A DNA stretch of 64,000 nucleotides from Talaromyces rugulosus. Taxonomy: Eukaryota > Ascomycota > Eurotiomycetes > Eurotiales > Trichocomaceae. Under the pieces are notes generated by a model. That model searched no databases and was not told the origin of the DNA. It saw nothing but the letters and a program-made list of their open reading frames with translations. Shown here piece after piece: positions 24,401 to 35,894 of this stretch (the stretch's first letter is position 1; each line of letters begins with the position of its first letter). The DNA lies in the NCBI RefSeq assembly GCF_013368755.1, contig NC_049566.1:3348001-3412000 (forward strand), written 5' to 3'. The position numbers and the translations under genes were made by a program.

Positions 24401-25017
24401 ATAGTATCTTTAGATCTATTAATACTGTCTTATATTTCTAGTTAATAATAGAATTATATTTCTGTAGTTAGATTATTTTAAGTATTATATCAAAATTCTT
24501 TTATTTAAACAGACTTAAATCTAGTTGAATACTTTCTTTATATTCTCCTGATTTAAGTATAATATTTTTAGTTTATTATATAAATCCTTTAATCATAATT
24601 TATCCTTCAAAATTTTATACAGTATACTATAGACTTATTTTGTATATTTAGATTCTATTTTTCCTAATATATGCCTTGCTAATGTAATTTGTTGATACTC
24701 CTAAATCAAAAAGTAGCTTAGCTTTATATCTATTGATTATTCCTTTAATAATAATCATAGTTTCTCCTGTCTTGATAGTTAGGACAATAAAATAGTATCT
24801 TTTTTGGTATTTTTTAAGGTATTGTTTCTGTGATAGAATAATTTCAGTCTAGTCTTTATTGATGTAGATGACTTATTCTTTATAGTATAGACATTTTTTT
24901 ATGTAATATTGGTTAGTTTTGATGCTATTATGGAAAGGATACCAGATTTCTTCTGTATAACATTAATATTCGTTCCAGCCCTTTAGGTAGTCTGGGATAA
25001 ATTAATAGATGATTATT
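21400..25017 (-). pseudogene. ChrB pol, RIPed (protease to chromodomain)
   Basis: Aligns base for base with the ChrA-1 polyprotein region 35900-39490 on the same strand, at nearly the same length. Order from right to left: Cys/His-rich region, protease, RT, RNase H, integrase, chromodomain. Almost every CpA/TpG has been converted, with dozens of stops. Interrupted at 25017 by LineX. Confidence 0.88.
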
Positions 25018-25372
25018 ATTATTATTATTATTTAATCAAATTTAACGTCTATACCGAGCCCTAGGCTATGACAGACAGCGATTCGTGTGGATTAGGCCTG
25101 CTTATAGGGGTTGCCCCCCATAAGCCGGTGCCTCTATCCCTATTGGATCCAGGCTTTCAAGGTATCTTGCACTTTTCTCATCCTATGCTGCTTATATGCG
25201 CAGGACGATTCAGGGGCTTATAGTGGGTGGTAATTACTACTCCCTTTTTATGGCTATTAATGTTTGGGTGTTGTTTATAATAGCGGGCTGCCTCTGCCCG
25301 CTATTTTTCTCCTTCTTGCTCTCCCTCATCCAGGGCCTTAATGCCCTAATTATTAGTCTTATAGGTCTGCTC

Positions 25373-28300
25373 CTAGGTCTGTTGGTTATCCTTTTGTTTT
25401 CTAATGGCCCCTATAAACGCCAGCAGCGCTGTAGTGGCCTTTGGGTCCTGGAATAGGTGTGCTTTGGGGCACTGCTCGCTATTCTGTGGGGCCTTTACCC
25501 TTGCTTCGGCCAAGCCGGCATATAGTTTTTCTCGCTGGTGGTACCACTGTTGATAGTTTGTAAGAAGGTGTCTTACTGTCTCAGTCTCTCTAGAGTACCT
25601 TAAGCAATTAGGGGAGTCTTGGGCCTTGATTTGGTGCAGATAGGCCCTGATTGGGGTGTGGCTGGTTTTGAATTGGTAATACTGCTGTGCTAGGTGTTTG
25701 GGGGTGCTTGTCACTATTGGGTCAAGCTTCTATCTCTAGGGGGGTTGGTAGGTCTGGTCTATCTGTTGAGTGCGTCTTGCAAGCTTTGTAGTGAGCTAGT
25801 TGGCCTTGATAGCGCTATAAGTCTCGGTGTATGTCTGCTGGGTATGGGCTAGTGAGATGTCTGAGTATTTGCCTGTATAGGGCCTCTCTGCAGCTTTCTT
25901 AGTGGCCTTATTGGCCTTTTTGTTGCCTGGGATTCCTTTATGGCCTGGTATCTAGCATATGGTAACTCTGTGGTTGGTGGCCTGTAGTTTCTTGACTAGG
26001 TTGTGTGTCCGTAGTGCTAGGGCTTGTCTTAGGCCAGGCTGGGTATGTTGGAGCCTGCTTATAGTGGTCTAGGCGTCTAAAAACACCCTAATTGGCTTTA
26101 TAAGATTCTCTGTTAGTGTCTACTTTAGGGCTTTGACTACTCCTATTAGTTTTATATCAAAGACTTCGAAGCCTGTGTTTAGGGGAGCTAGGCGCGATCT
26201 TTAAGGGCCAATAAGTGATTTATAAGCTATTGTAGCGCCTATGCGCTGATTGTTTAATCTAGAATTGTCTAAGTAAAGGTCGGTGTTTTTTATCCTACTT
26301 AGAGGGTCTGAGGCTAATTGTATAGCGGTTTCAGGGGAGTCTATTCTGAAATCTAGTGGTATAGACTTATTACTAGGCTCTATTATATGTTTAAAGCTCT
26401 GGGAGAGGTTGGTAGTTAAGGCTTTTTGTAGTCTGTGGGCTAGGCCTATGCTTAGCTTCTAGGGGCCTCAGCAGGTTGGTATTGCCTAAGCTCGGTCTTC
26501 TAGTGGCTGCTCTTTAGGTTGTGTATGGGCATCTTCCTTTTTAAGTGTTATAGAGAGTATTTCTATTATTAAATACCTCTAGGGAAGTCCTAGAAGTCTT
26601 AGGGTATACTGCTGTTGTTTATTATTTAATAGGGCCTCTGCTGGTTCTAGAGCTGTCTCCCTTATAAGCGGTCTTAATAGGGTGGATTTTAGCATACCTG
26701 TGACTGCCCAGGCCTAATTATTAATTAGGCCCTATAGTCCTTCTAGGTAGTTCTTTTGTCTATATCACTAAAGCTCGGCCCTATAAAGCGCTATTAACTG
26801 TGTGGTGGCCTTTTAGATTCGCCATGTCAGGTCTAGGGGGAGCCTCTAGGCCTTGTATAGTGCCTGCACTCATCTTTTAGTATTTTAACCTTTTTGTAGG
26901 TAATACTTATAGTGGGCTTTAAAGGTAAACTTTAGATCTAGTAAGATCTCTAACTACTGGATGGTTGTTGGGGAGAATGCCATTAAAGTGTCTCCTATCT
27001 GTACCCTAGCTTCCTGGATCTGATTTTTATGTTCCCTGCTGGTGGCCTTAGAGAATAGGATGGCCTCTGTCTTTTTAAGGTTGAATTTAATGTTATCTGC
27101 CAGTCTCTACTTAATAGTAGCTTTTGCTGCTGCTTCTAGCTGTCTGTAGATCTCAGAGACCGAGCTTTCCTGGGTTATTAGGCCTATGTCATTGGCATAG
27201 GATAGGACCTTAATTCCTGGCATCTGCTGTTCCATAGCCTGAAACACACCCCGGATATAGATAAGAAAGAGAATTGGGGAGACTAGTGAGTCCTAGGGCA
27301 GCTCTGAGTTAATAAGCTGTTCAGGGGCTTTATAACTGTTAATTATGAGGCTAACCCTTCTATTTATAAGGAAGGATAAGGTCTATCTTATAAAGTCATT
27401 ATCTAGATCTGTAGCTTCCATAGCTTTACTAAGCTTATAGGGGTTAATATGGTCGAAGGCCCCTATAATGTTAATAAAGATAGTGCCTGTGAGAAGCTTT
27501 TGAGTCTATCTCTCGTGCATTGTTTGCACGAGGCAGGCCACCGCGTTAATAGCCCCATGGCCCCGCCTGTATTCTATTTATCTAGGGTGTAAAGTTTTCT
27601 GGGCCTCATATCAGTCTATTATAAGGCCTGCAGCCAGCTTTTTAATAACCTTGCCTAGGCAGCTAAGTAAGTTTATTATTCTCTAGGCCTTTACCTGGGT
27701 GTAATTGGGCTTTCCTGGCTTCTGAAGTAGGATGCTTTTAGTGGTCTTCTAGGTCTCTGGGTGTATCCTAAGCCGAAAGCACTGTCTAGCCATCTCTATG
27801 ATTTGAGGCGAGTCTAGTGCCTAGAGTAGCTGGCATGCTTTAAAATTGAGTCTGTTGGCCCTTGGAGCTTTCTTGATGCTCTGGCTGAATAGGGCCTGAT
27901 GCACCTGCTCTGGTGTTATAAGTATGTAGGCCTGTCCACCTAGTAGCTCTCTAGAAGGGGAGCTACGGGGGGTGTTAGAAAATGCTGTTTCCCTGATTAG
28001 AGCTTCTTTATCGGCTATGGTAGTGGTAGGGGGAGCCTCTAGATCTGGGCCTTGGAGTGTTGGGGTAGTGGGATTAGTCTGTGGCTTAGTGTACTGTAAG
28101 GCTATTCAATACTTATTAGGATTTTCTGGAGAAGGCTTTTCTAAGTCATCCCTAGGGCCTTTAGGAAAAGGGTTCCTAGTGGGGTTAGAATCTTTTTTCT
28201 ATTTTTCCTTCTCTTCAGGGCTTTTCTTAGTAAGGAAGGCCTCCTAGCAGGTCCTTTTAGCTGTCTTTATTTTATGGTAATAAGCGGTTCTTGCAGCCTT

Positions 28301-29347
28301 GAATTTGGTGTTGGTATAGGTATGGGCCTGCTACTGCTTGTGGGCTGTAGTTTATAAGCTCTGGGCTTGCTGTAGTTCTGGCTTCTATCACTGTTTAGAG
28401 TGTGTATAAAGCTGTACTGTTTTGGTATGCTTATTGAGTATGCTGGTTAGGGTGTTTTGTATCTAATTGGCTTCTCTAGTAAGGTCTTCCTTGGTGTATT
28501 GATCACTAAGAGGGGGGTGGTCTACAGTTTCTGAGGTCTAAGCTGCTGTGGCCAGCTTTAGAGCTTTCTTGTTTATCTGTAGAGCTTCTATTTGTCATCT
28601 AGTAATCTCCCTGGAGATTCCTTCTGGGGGGGGTTCTAGGGCTTTCCAGGCTAGGACGATAAGCTTATGGTTAGATGTTGTAGGCTTATCCTTATTCACC
28701 TCCCAGGCTTGCAGAGGCCCTAGGGTTGGTGAGGATAATATTAAATTAATAATTGACACCCTCTCGGTCTTCTTATAGCGTGTGGCCTCTCCCAGTGGGT
28801 TATTAATATATAGTGAGTGCCGCTCTATAAGCTGTTCTAAGGGCTTAGCGTTAACCCGGCCCTTGGCCAGTGGGTTCCACGAAGGGCTATGAGTGTTGAA
28901 ATCATCCACTAATAGGCATCTACCCACTATAAGCAGGTCTCAGTCTGCGTTCTTAATAGCCCGGTATTGTCTAGGGAAGGCCCCTTGTCACTGGTAACTG
29001 GCCCTAATCCATATATCATAGTAGTTGACTATTCTAGTGCGTTGGGGGGTATGTCTGCTAATTATTGGTGCTTCCTATATGTCTAGGGCCTGTAAATAGG
29101 GGTGGTCTACTAAATCAGTGCGGTTCTCGACCCTAACTGCCTCTATAAGGTCTTTATGGATGGCTATAAGCACCCGTTGATCCTGCTTCTCTTTCCCTGG
29201 CCAGTATAGCAGATAGCCTGGGTGGGAGAAGTCATAAGCAATATAAGGCTCTTGCAGGTATATAATGTCTATTTGCCGCTCTATCTCCGCTTCTAGAGCC
29301 CCTAAGGTTGCGGGGTAGGTATGGCCGCAATTATGTTGAATAATCAA
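25373..29347 (-). pseudogene. LineX ORF2: endonuclease-RT-RNase H
   Basis: 1324 codons in a single uninterrupted register (no net indel) with scattered nonsense codons. The endonuclease starts with IIQHNCGHTYPATL (29347 down) and DIIYLQEPYI; the catalytic block DDFNTHSPSWNP is at about 28905 (GDFN expected). RT about 27900-26800 has SPILFLIY and YANDI where YADDI is expected. RNase H about 26300-25850 ends in PGHKGIPGNKKANKA. A C-terminal C-x2-Y-x7-H-x4-Y (CCHC before RIP) lies at about 25610-25560. The likely original ATG just before 29347 is now TTG/ATA. The start overlaps the ORF1 stop by 17 nt, suggesting coupled translation. Confidence 0.88.
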
Positions 29348-31262
29348 TATTAATAGAGGCTACAGCTCCAGGCGTTGGTGTTAGACACGGGGATGAATAC
29401 AGTAGAGGTGATATCCCTAGAGCATCTTCTATAGCGTCATCGACCTCCCTAAGCTTTGGGGCTTGGGGGGCGTCCTGGATAGTAATTAGGGAAGAAGTCT
29501 CCTCAACAACACCTTCCTATTCAGTCCATTCAGGGGGGGGAGGGGGCATAACAACCTCTACACCAGGGAAGTGCTTATGGAGTCGCCGGCGGACCTTCTG
29601 AAGCTTAGGGCATCCTGGGGAATCAGCCTGGTGCTTCCTCTTATAGTTGCTATATTTAATAGGTGTATACAGGTATAGATAGCCTGTTTAGGCCTTACAG
29701 TCTAGCACATTATAAGTATACTCTTAGGCTTCATAGGCGCCAGCATACATGATGCAGAGTGGTGATCAGGTGCTACAGCCTCTATAAGTTTAATAATCAA
29801 TGCCATAGCATTGGATACAAACAGTGTCTTTACCTACTTCATGATAGGGGCTGATAGGGTGCCTATTGCCCCTGAAACATACACCCTGGGCAAGTAGCCT
29901 GTAGGCGTTATCTAGGCCTTCTACTGTTATAACAATAGTAGAAAAACGCTGCTTATTAGTCTAGATAGCCGCTATTGGCTTGATCTAGATAAGGTTTCTT
30001 ATTAGGGTGTATATGCCCCCTAATTTAATTTCTTCCCTGGCTAGGCCTAGCCCTGAGATGTTATAACGGGCTACTAGCATTATATGCACCTTAATCTTGT
30101 GCCATTGTTAGTCTGCTTCTACTAAGATAACTACGGGGTCAATCTAGTGGCAGGCAGCTACTAATAGGTCTTTATAGACTAGTAATAGTAAGCCTATGGT
30201 GCTTCCTTAGTCTAATAGGGCTGAGATAGCCCTTGATTTGGTGTAATTGGCGTCTATTACCTTGGCAAAGTTCAAGAAGCTTACCTAGGCTAGGCAGTGG
30301 TTAAACTATAAGATGACATTAGCTTTAGACTTTCTAGAAGTGGTGTGGCCATTTTCATGTCTAAATATAAGCCTATGGTCTTCCTTATTACTTCTATGAA
30401 TAGGCTTCAGGCTCCCTGGGTCTATTTAGACTTTTAAGGGCTGGTTTAGGAAGTAAGCCCATTTTTTTATAATGATTTACCACTCCTAGGCATTGCTGGC
30501 CGCTATATCGGCCCACTAGGAGCCTGCTGCGGGCTTTACCCCAGGGGGTGGTTTTGATATTGGGGGTAAAGCTCTGCGTGGCTTTATAGGCTTAGTGGCC
30601 CTATTTGGGTTAGTTTGGGGGCCATAGATGACCTCTGCAAACGTCGTTCCCTAGGATGGCAGAGGCTGTTGTAGGCCCTGGCGGTTGCCCTCTGATGATA
30701 GGGGCTTTAGGGGGTGGTTTAGGGCGTTTAGGAAGATCTATTGAGCTTTTAGAGTTGAGAAACAGTGCTCCAGAGCGCCTAATTGGCCTATGAGACGCTA
30801 CTTCATAGTTTTTACCAGAGAGGTTATATAGGTCTTTATAATGGCTATCTCTGTGTGTAGCACGCTATTGCTGTTTGTAAAGTAGCTTAATAAGACCTGT
30901 TCTATATCCTTATAGACTAGGCTGATTAGGGCCTTCATAGGGGCTCTTTCTGTCCCATTAAGGCTGTGTTCCTATAGTCTTTTTCTTAGAGTTTTAGGTG
31001 CTTCCTAGGAGCCTGGCACGCTGCTTAGGGGGGAAAACAACTCTCTAGGGTTGATTTCTAGGCTAGGCAAGAAGCCCTTGCTCTGAGGGACTATTGCACT
31101 TGCCTTGGGAGGCACTGGTGGTGCTGTCCCTGCTGGGGTGCCTATATAGGCCCCTACGGGGTTCACCAGACCTAGCGCCTGCCCCCCTGGGTCTAGGGGG
31201 TGGTTGTCGATATTGGGGAGTCCAGGGGCCATAGCGAAGCCCTGGATGCCTTCCAGTAGCAT
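29331..31262 (-). pseudogene. LineX ORF1 (gag-like)
   Basis: 644 codons in one register from ATG 31262 to TAA 29331-29333, broken by nonsense codons (first at about 31005). The N-terminus is Pro/Gly-rich (MLLEGIQGFAMAPGLPNIDN). The middle is Tad-ORF1-like. A Cys/His-rich stretch at about 29890-29720 resembles the CCHC knuckles of LINE ORF1 proteins. The C-terminus is acidic and Pro-rich. It presumably coats LINE RNA. It ends inside the start of ORF2. Confidence 0.82.
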
Positions 31263-31330
31263 TGAATTTCAAAAGGTTGATTTTTGATTTTCCCGGCGGG
31301 TTAATTACTGCGGGCTTTATCTTAGAAGAT

Positions 31331-31635
31331 ATAGATGATTATTGATACTATTAGCTTTTATTTATTTTTTTTTTTCTTTAAGGTAAGTTGGATATTTTAA
31401 CTTATAGTATTGTGCCTAGTATATTTTTTTGTGATATTATTCTCTATATTATGGGTAATATATATATGAATATTTTTTGATATATCTAAATATTGGATAA
31501 TATAACTATATTCCTTTGGTAAATAAGATATATTCAAATTTATTTATAAGTATGATATTCTTTTTCCTATATATATTATATTTATGAAATGTCCACTCAT
31601 GGCATTTTTTATATTTAAGGATGTGTTGTCAGTAT
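31331..31635 (-). pseudogene. ChrB pol piece between LineX and ChrA-2
   Basis: Corresponds to ChrA-1 39488-39795 (Cys/His-rich region upstream of the protease). It begins with the LineX target duplicate and ends with AGTAT, the ChrA-2 target site. Confidence 0.88.
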
Positions 31636-32247
31636 TGTCATAAGAATCGATAACGCTCAGCCAATAGATGTGACAGCGGACGCTAGTTATATAAGCAAAG
31701 GTTATTGGATATTCTTGTGGGGTAGAATCTCTGATTGTACTTAAGAAGGAAGAAACGCCTATATTTATACTCCTGTATAGAATGACTTATTGAACGGAAG
31801 CCTGTGTTATATAGAAATAGTTTCTATATAAAAACAGACTCTGTATAAAAAGAGATTCTGTATGAAAAGGATCTCTATATAAAAAAAGTTTTTATATAAA
31901 AAGACCTACTTTATAGATTTAGACACGTGACTGTATAGTTAATATAATAAAACTATACTAAGGAATTATGTACTGATATAGTTAAGTAGAACTTAATTAT
32001 GCTTGCTATATTTAGGATCAGCTATATAAGGATACTTATTTACTATTATATATCTAGCTTATTGTGTTTTATTCTTTTAAGTAAATAGTATATTACTATT
32101 ACTCTTTAATATACTTTACAGCCTATTATTGCGATAGTACTCTATTTATCCTAGGATTGCTTTATATAATGTTTTTATCTTGTCTTTTATTAGTAGAATA
32201 CTTACTTTAATTCACATCTTGGTGACAAGTTGTTGAATTGATTGACA
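31636..32247 (+). repeat. ChrA-2 5' LTR (612 bp)
   Basis: TGTCA...TGACA. The start retains TGTCATAAGAATCG without RIP changes. It is the reverse complement of the ChrA-1 LTR with many TpA conversions. Confidence 0.95.
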
Positions 32248-34635
32248 ATAAAACATCTTTATAATATGAAAGTTTTAAGAATTAGATAAGCAATCAAACC
32301 TTATTAATGAGCTAATTATAGTAGGAAATAGCAATGTACCAGCAGTAGGACCGGTAATTCTGTATCTATCTATAAGATAAGTAAGACTAGTCGATCAAAA
32401 TAGTGATGATGAATCCAATAAGTAAACCTAGTAAAGATTCATTATATTGGAAAGAGTTATTGATTAAATAAATAAATATATTCAAAGACTGCAAGCTGTA
32501 GTTGCTAAAAAAGATGATTATATTAATCAATTTAAAGTTTAAGTTATAGCTATATTACCTGGCGAAGCTAGAACAGCTGATAATAGGGTTAAACTACCAA
32601 AATCTATGACTTTTGATGGAACTAGATCTAAATTAAAGATATTTTTAGTTAATATAGAAATGCATATTGAAGCCAACTAGATCATCTATGACAAAAAGAA
32701 AATGATCTTTATGGCATCATGCTTTACCAATGCAGTAGCAGAATGGATATAATCCATGCTAAGTGAATTGTATACTACCGATAGAAGTAGTTGGGGGACT
32801 ATTACTAGGGAACTGTTTTTGAACTACGGTATATTCAAATAGAAACTTGGAGAAGTGTTTGGAAATATTGACGAGCTATAGACTGTAGAAAGACAACTAA
32901 GATATCTATAATAAACTGGATCTATCTAGTAGTTAGTAACTAAATTCTGACAGATAGTAATGTTATTATACTATAATGATGCTATTCAAATTATAACTTT
33001 TGAGAATATGCTTAAGGAAGAAGTCTAGACAGAACTTATCAAACTTAACTGACCTAATAACATTGACAGATTCATTGAGATGGTGGTCAAGATTGATAAT
33101 AAACTGTTTGAAATCAAATAGAAGCAATAGGAGTTTCAAAAATAGAAAAAAGTTGGAGGATTTCTTTAGTATGCCAACACGTCGGCAAAATAAGGAACCT
33201 AATATAATAAGGATAGCAATGTCAAGATACAGCTTAACAACATAATTAGTAAAAAAGAAATAGCTAAGCACAAGGAAAATAAAGCCTGTTATAAATACGG
33301 ATGAAAAAAATATTTTATATAATAATACTGATCAGAGTAAGGCAGATAGAATGGTAACACCAGCCCTTAGAAAATAATAACAGTCTATTGATAAATTGCA
33401 GCTATATACTAGATAATTGTGATCTCCTCAGACAGTGAGGAGAAGAAGTTAGAAAATAAATAGGTCAATAAAGTCAAGGACTTCTGAGGACTGATACTAG
33501 AAAAAGAAATATATGAATTGTTTAAGAATTTCAAGCAAGAAGATACCCCTGGGCAATCTAAGAGATACCTTAGACAGAATTTAGAAAAAGAACCACTTTA
33601 GGAAGAAAATACTAACTTAGAAAAAGTGTAACCTTATCTATAATAAAGTTAAAAGAAAAAACCGATCAAAGAACCTTACAGAGAAAACCAATATAGTAAA
33701 ACTATTGGACAGTATATTAATAATTTTTTATCAGGAAATGAAAGCCAACATTCCCTGATATTTCGAGATGGTGGAAAAGACAAGGAAGTTGATCACAAGG
33801 ATTTAGATTGAGAATTAGATACCCCGCAATAATTATAGTTAGTAAAAATAACTAATCTTAGAGAAAATGCTATAAGGGTGATTAACCAAGTAAATAAAAT
33901 AATTAGATTATTCTAGAAATAACTACCAATTATAAGGAAAGAATGGAATTCAGTCTTAGGAATCAGTATGACGGTTCTAGGAACAAGAATTGAGATTCTG
34001 GAAACAAACAGTGAAGACTCTGAAATAACAGAGGAATTCCCTGAAATTGACTACGAGGAACCAAAATGAGAATGTAGTTGTGAACTACCTAAACCAGTAT
34101 ACTAGGAAGATTCTATTCAGATATACTAATAATATATCCTTGAATACAAAAAATGCTATGAGTGGATATTTCACAAATGTGATATGCATGGAAAAAAAAA
34201 TATTACACTTGTAAATGAATTCAAATATGTCTCACTCATTAAAAGAATACGGTTATGCTATCTAATGCTTGGGCATACCAAAAGATGTTCATATATATAC
34301 TATCTATAATATAGAGAATAATATTACAAAAAGATACACTAGATACAATGCTATAGATTAAAATATCTGACTCACCTCAAAGAAAAGGAAAAGAATAAAT
34401 GGAAGCTAATGATATTAATAATCATTTATTAACCTATTCCAGACTGTCTAAAGGGCTGGAACGAATATTAATGCTATATAGAAGAAATCTGGCATCCTTT
34501 CTATAATAGCATTGAAACTGACCAGTGTTATATGAAAAAATGTCTATATTATGAAGGACGAGTCGTCTACACTGATAAAGATTGGACCGAAATTATTCTA
34601 TTACAGAAACAATATCTTGAGAGGTATAGGAAGGG

Positions 34636-35247
34636 TGTCAATCGGTTCAACAACTCGTCACCAAGATGTGAATCGGGGTGGGTATTCTGCTAACAGAAGG
34701 CAAGATGAGAAGTTTGTGTAAGGCAATCCTAGGATAAGTAGAGTACTATCGCAATGATAGGCTGCAAAGTATGTTGAAGAGTAATAGTAGTATGCTATTT
34801 GCTTGAGAGAATAAAACACAATAAGCTAGATACATGATGGTAAATGAGTGTCCTTATATAGCTGATCCTAAACATAGCGAGCATAGTCAAGCTCTGCTTG
34901 ACTATGTCAGTACATAGTTCCTTAGCATAGTCTCACTATGTTGACTATGCAGTCACGTGCCTAAGTCCGTAAGGTGGGTCTTTTCGTATGGAGACTCTTT
35001 TCGCGTGGAGATCCTTTCCGTACGGGATCTCTTTTCGTACGGAGTCTGTTTTCGTATGGAAACCATTTCCATACGACACAGGCTTCCGTTCGATGAGTCA
35101 TTCCATGCGGGAGTATAAGTGTAGGCGTTTCTTCCTTCTCGGGTACAATCAGAGATTCTACCCCACGAGAATATCCAATAACCTTTGCTTATGTAACTAG
35201 CGTCCGCTGTCACATCTATTGGCTGAGCGTTATCGATTCTTATGACA
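34636..35247 (-). repeat. ChrA-1 3' LTR (612 bp)
   Basis: TGTCA...TGACA. Offset from the 5' LTR is exactly 6150 bp over the entire length. As the LTR next to the antisense gene, it is positioned to provide that gene's promoter. Confidence 0.96.
34981..35077. repeat. 17-bp periodic array in U3 (3' LTR)
   Basis: Core TTTTCGTRYGGA begins at 34981, 34998, 35015, 35032 and 35049, a strict 17-bp period, with a sixth degenerate unit at 35066. Candidate regulatory-protein binding array. Confidence 0.75.
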
Positions 35248-35290
35248 ATCCCCTCCTTCGAAGGCTGGCGTCCCGACAGTCACATAAATA
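35218..35290 (+). promoter_or_regulatory. Putative promoter elements of the antisense gene
   Basis: ATTGG (inverted CCAAT, 35218-35222) lies at the LTR edge and ATAAATA (35284-35290) about 71 bp upstream of ATG 35361. The spacing suits a fungal promoter, but this is motif evidence only. Confidence 0.35.
35248..35256 (-). promoter_or_regulatory. Polypurine tract of ChrA-1
   Basis: On the coding strand GGAGGGGAT abuts the 3' LTR, where plus-strand DNA synthesis would be primed. Confidence 0.7.
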
Positions 35291-35360
35291 GTCGCAGGTC
35301 CCCGTCGCACAGGTAGGCTGATTCCTTTTCGTTAACATTCTTGGTGGTGATGTTCTAACC

Positions 35361-35894
35361 ATGTCGTCAAAGCAAAATATCGATAAAAACAATTTGTTCG
35401 CCCGTATTGTTGAAACCGGGATCGTTCTTCTTTTCCCTTGCCACAAGTGTGCTCTCTCAGGGAAGTCGTGTATTAAATCAGAAATTTCAAAGCGTTGCAG
35501 TGAGTGTGTTCGCAGCGGTCGCGGTCGCTGTGTTGAGATGGCGTCTTCGGATTTGGCATGGAAGAAGTTGTTGGCTGCTCAAAAGAAAATTGAGGAGGAT
35601 GAGGAGGCAACTCTAGCGAAACTTCTTCGTCTCAAGAAACAGCGGAAGCTGCTTCAGAAGCGCGCCGGTCAGTTTATCCAGACGGATATTAAGGATGTGG
35701 AGGAGTTGGAGCGTTTGGAGGAGAAGGAGGAGGAGGAACGGAAACGAGAGGCCGAGCTGCAAAAATCAAACGAGATGATTGCGGCTGCCATCCAGGAGTT
35801 TCCCGTGTCGTCTAACAACGAGTTCGACCACGTCCTTTCCGAGTTTCTTTCTGGCGAAACGCTCGAATCTTTTCGGGGCAGTTCAAATGCCTAA
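35361..35894 (+). CDS. Antisense Zn2Cys6/coiled-coil protein of ChrA-1
   Basis: Intact 177-codon ORF on the strand opposite to gag-pol, between the pol end and the 3' LTR; ATG 35361 has A at -3. Cys27, 30, 37, 46, 49 and 57 give C-x2-C-x6-C-x8-C-x2-C-x7-C, which fits the fungal Zn2Cys6 binuclear-cluster pattern (Gal4 class). A long charged helix with coiled-coil character follows (residues about 66-143), then an acidic/Ser-rich tail. This is the layout of a small DNA-binding dimer, though it lacks the large middle-homology region of host Zn2Cys6 regulators. Its last 83 bp overlap the 3' end of pol tail-to-tail. Degraded homologues sit at the same place in ChrA-2 and ChrB. Likely nuclear; a role in regulating the element or evading silencing is only an inference. 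Confidence 0.85.
   Translation: MSSKQNIDKNNLFARIVETGIVLLFPCHKCALSGKSCIKSEISKRCSECVRSGRGRCVEMASSDLAWKKLLAAQKKIEEDEEATLAKLLRLKKQRKLLQKRAGQFIQTDIKDVEELERLEEKEEEERKREAELQKSNEMIAAAIQEFPVSSNNEFDHVLSEFLSGETLESFRGSSNA

Larger units (their letters stand above)
25018..31330 (-). mobile_element. LineX: Tad-type non-LTR retrotransposon (6313 bp)
   Basis: Full-length LINE on minus, flanked by a perfect 13-bp target duplication ATAGATGATTATT (25005-25017, 31331-31343). The 3' end (left) is a short ATT/AAT repeat tail. It has two overlapping ORFs: ORF1 with a Cys-rich end, and ORF2 with apurinic endonuclease, RT and RNase H. GC content is clearly higher than in its host ChrB, so it was hit only lightly by RIP. 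It inserted in the Cys/His region of ChrB pol. Confidence 0.92.

Noticed and set aside
25196..25456. 86-codon hydrophobic plus ORF in LineX
   Set aside because: It lies opposite the LineX ORF2 C-terminus; the hydrophobicity comes from reading the reverse strand of a Gln/Lys/Glu-rich region.
33000..33271. Overlapping plus (33000-33245) and minus (32966-33271) ORFs
   Set aside because: Both fall inside the RIPed gag of ChrA-2; the plus one is out of the gag register or part of it, and the minus one is a shadow.
34981..35077. CRISPR-like short periodic repeats
   Set aside because: 17-bp period with 12-bp cores in an LTR of a eukaryotic retroelement; no spacers of CRISPR size and no cas genes.
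34953..35213. 86-codon ORF in the LTR, repeated at 41103-41363
   Set aside because: It is created by the 17-bp array (period not divisible by three) and conserved only because the two LTRs are identical; no domain.
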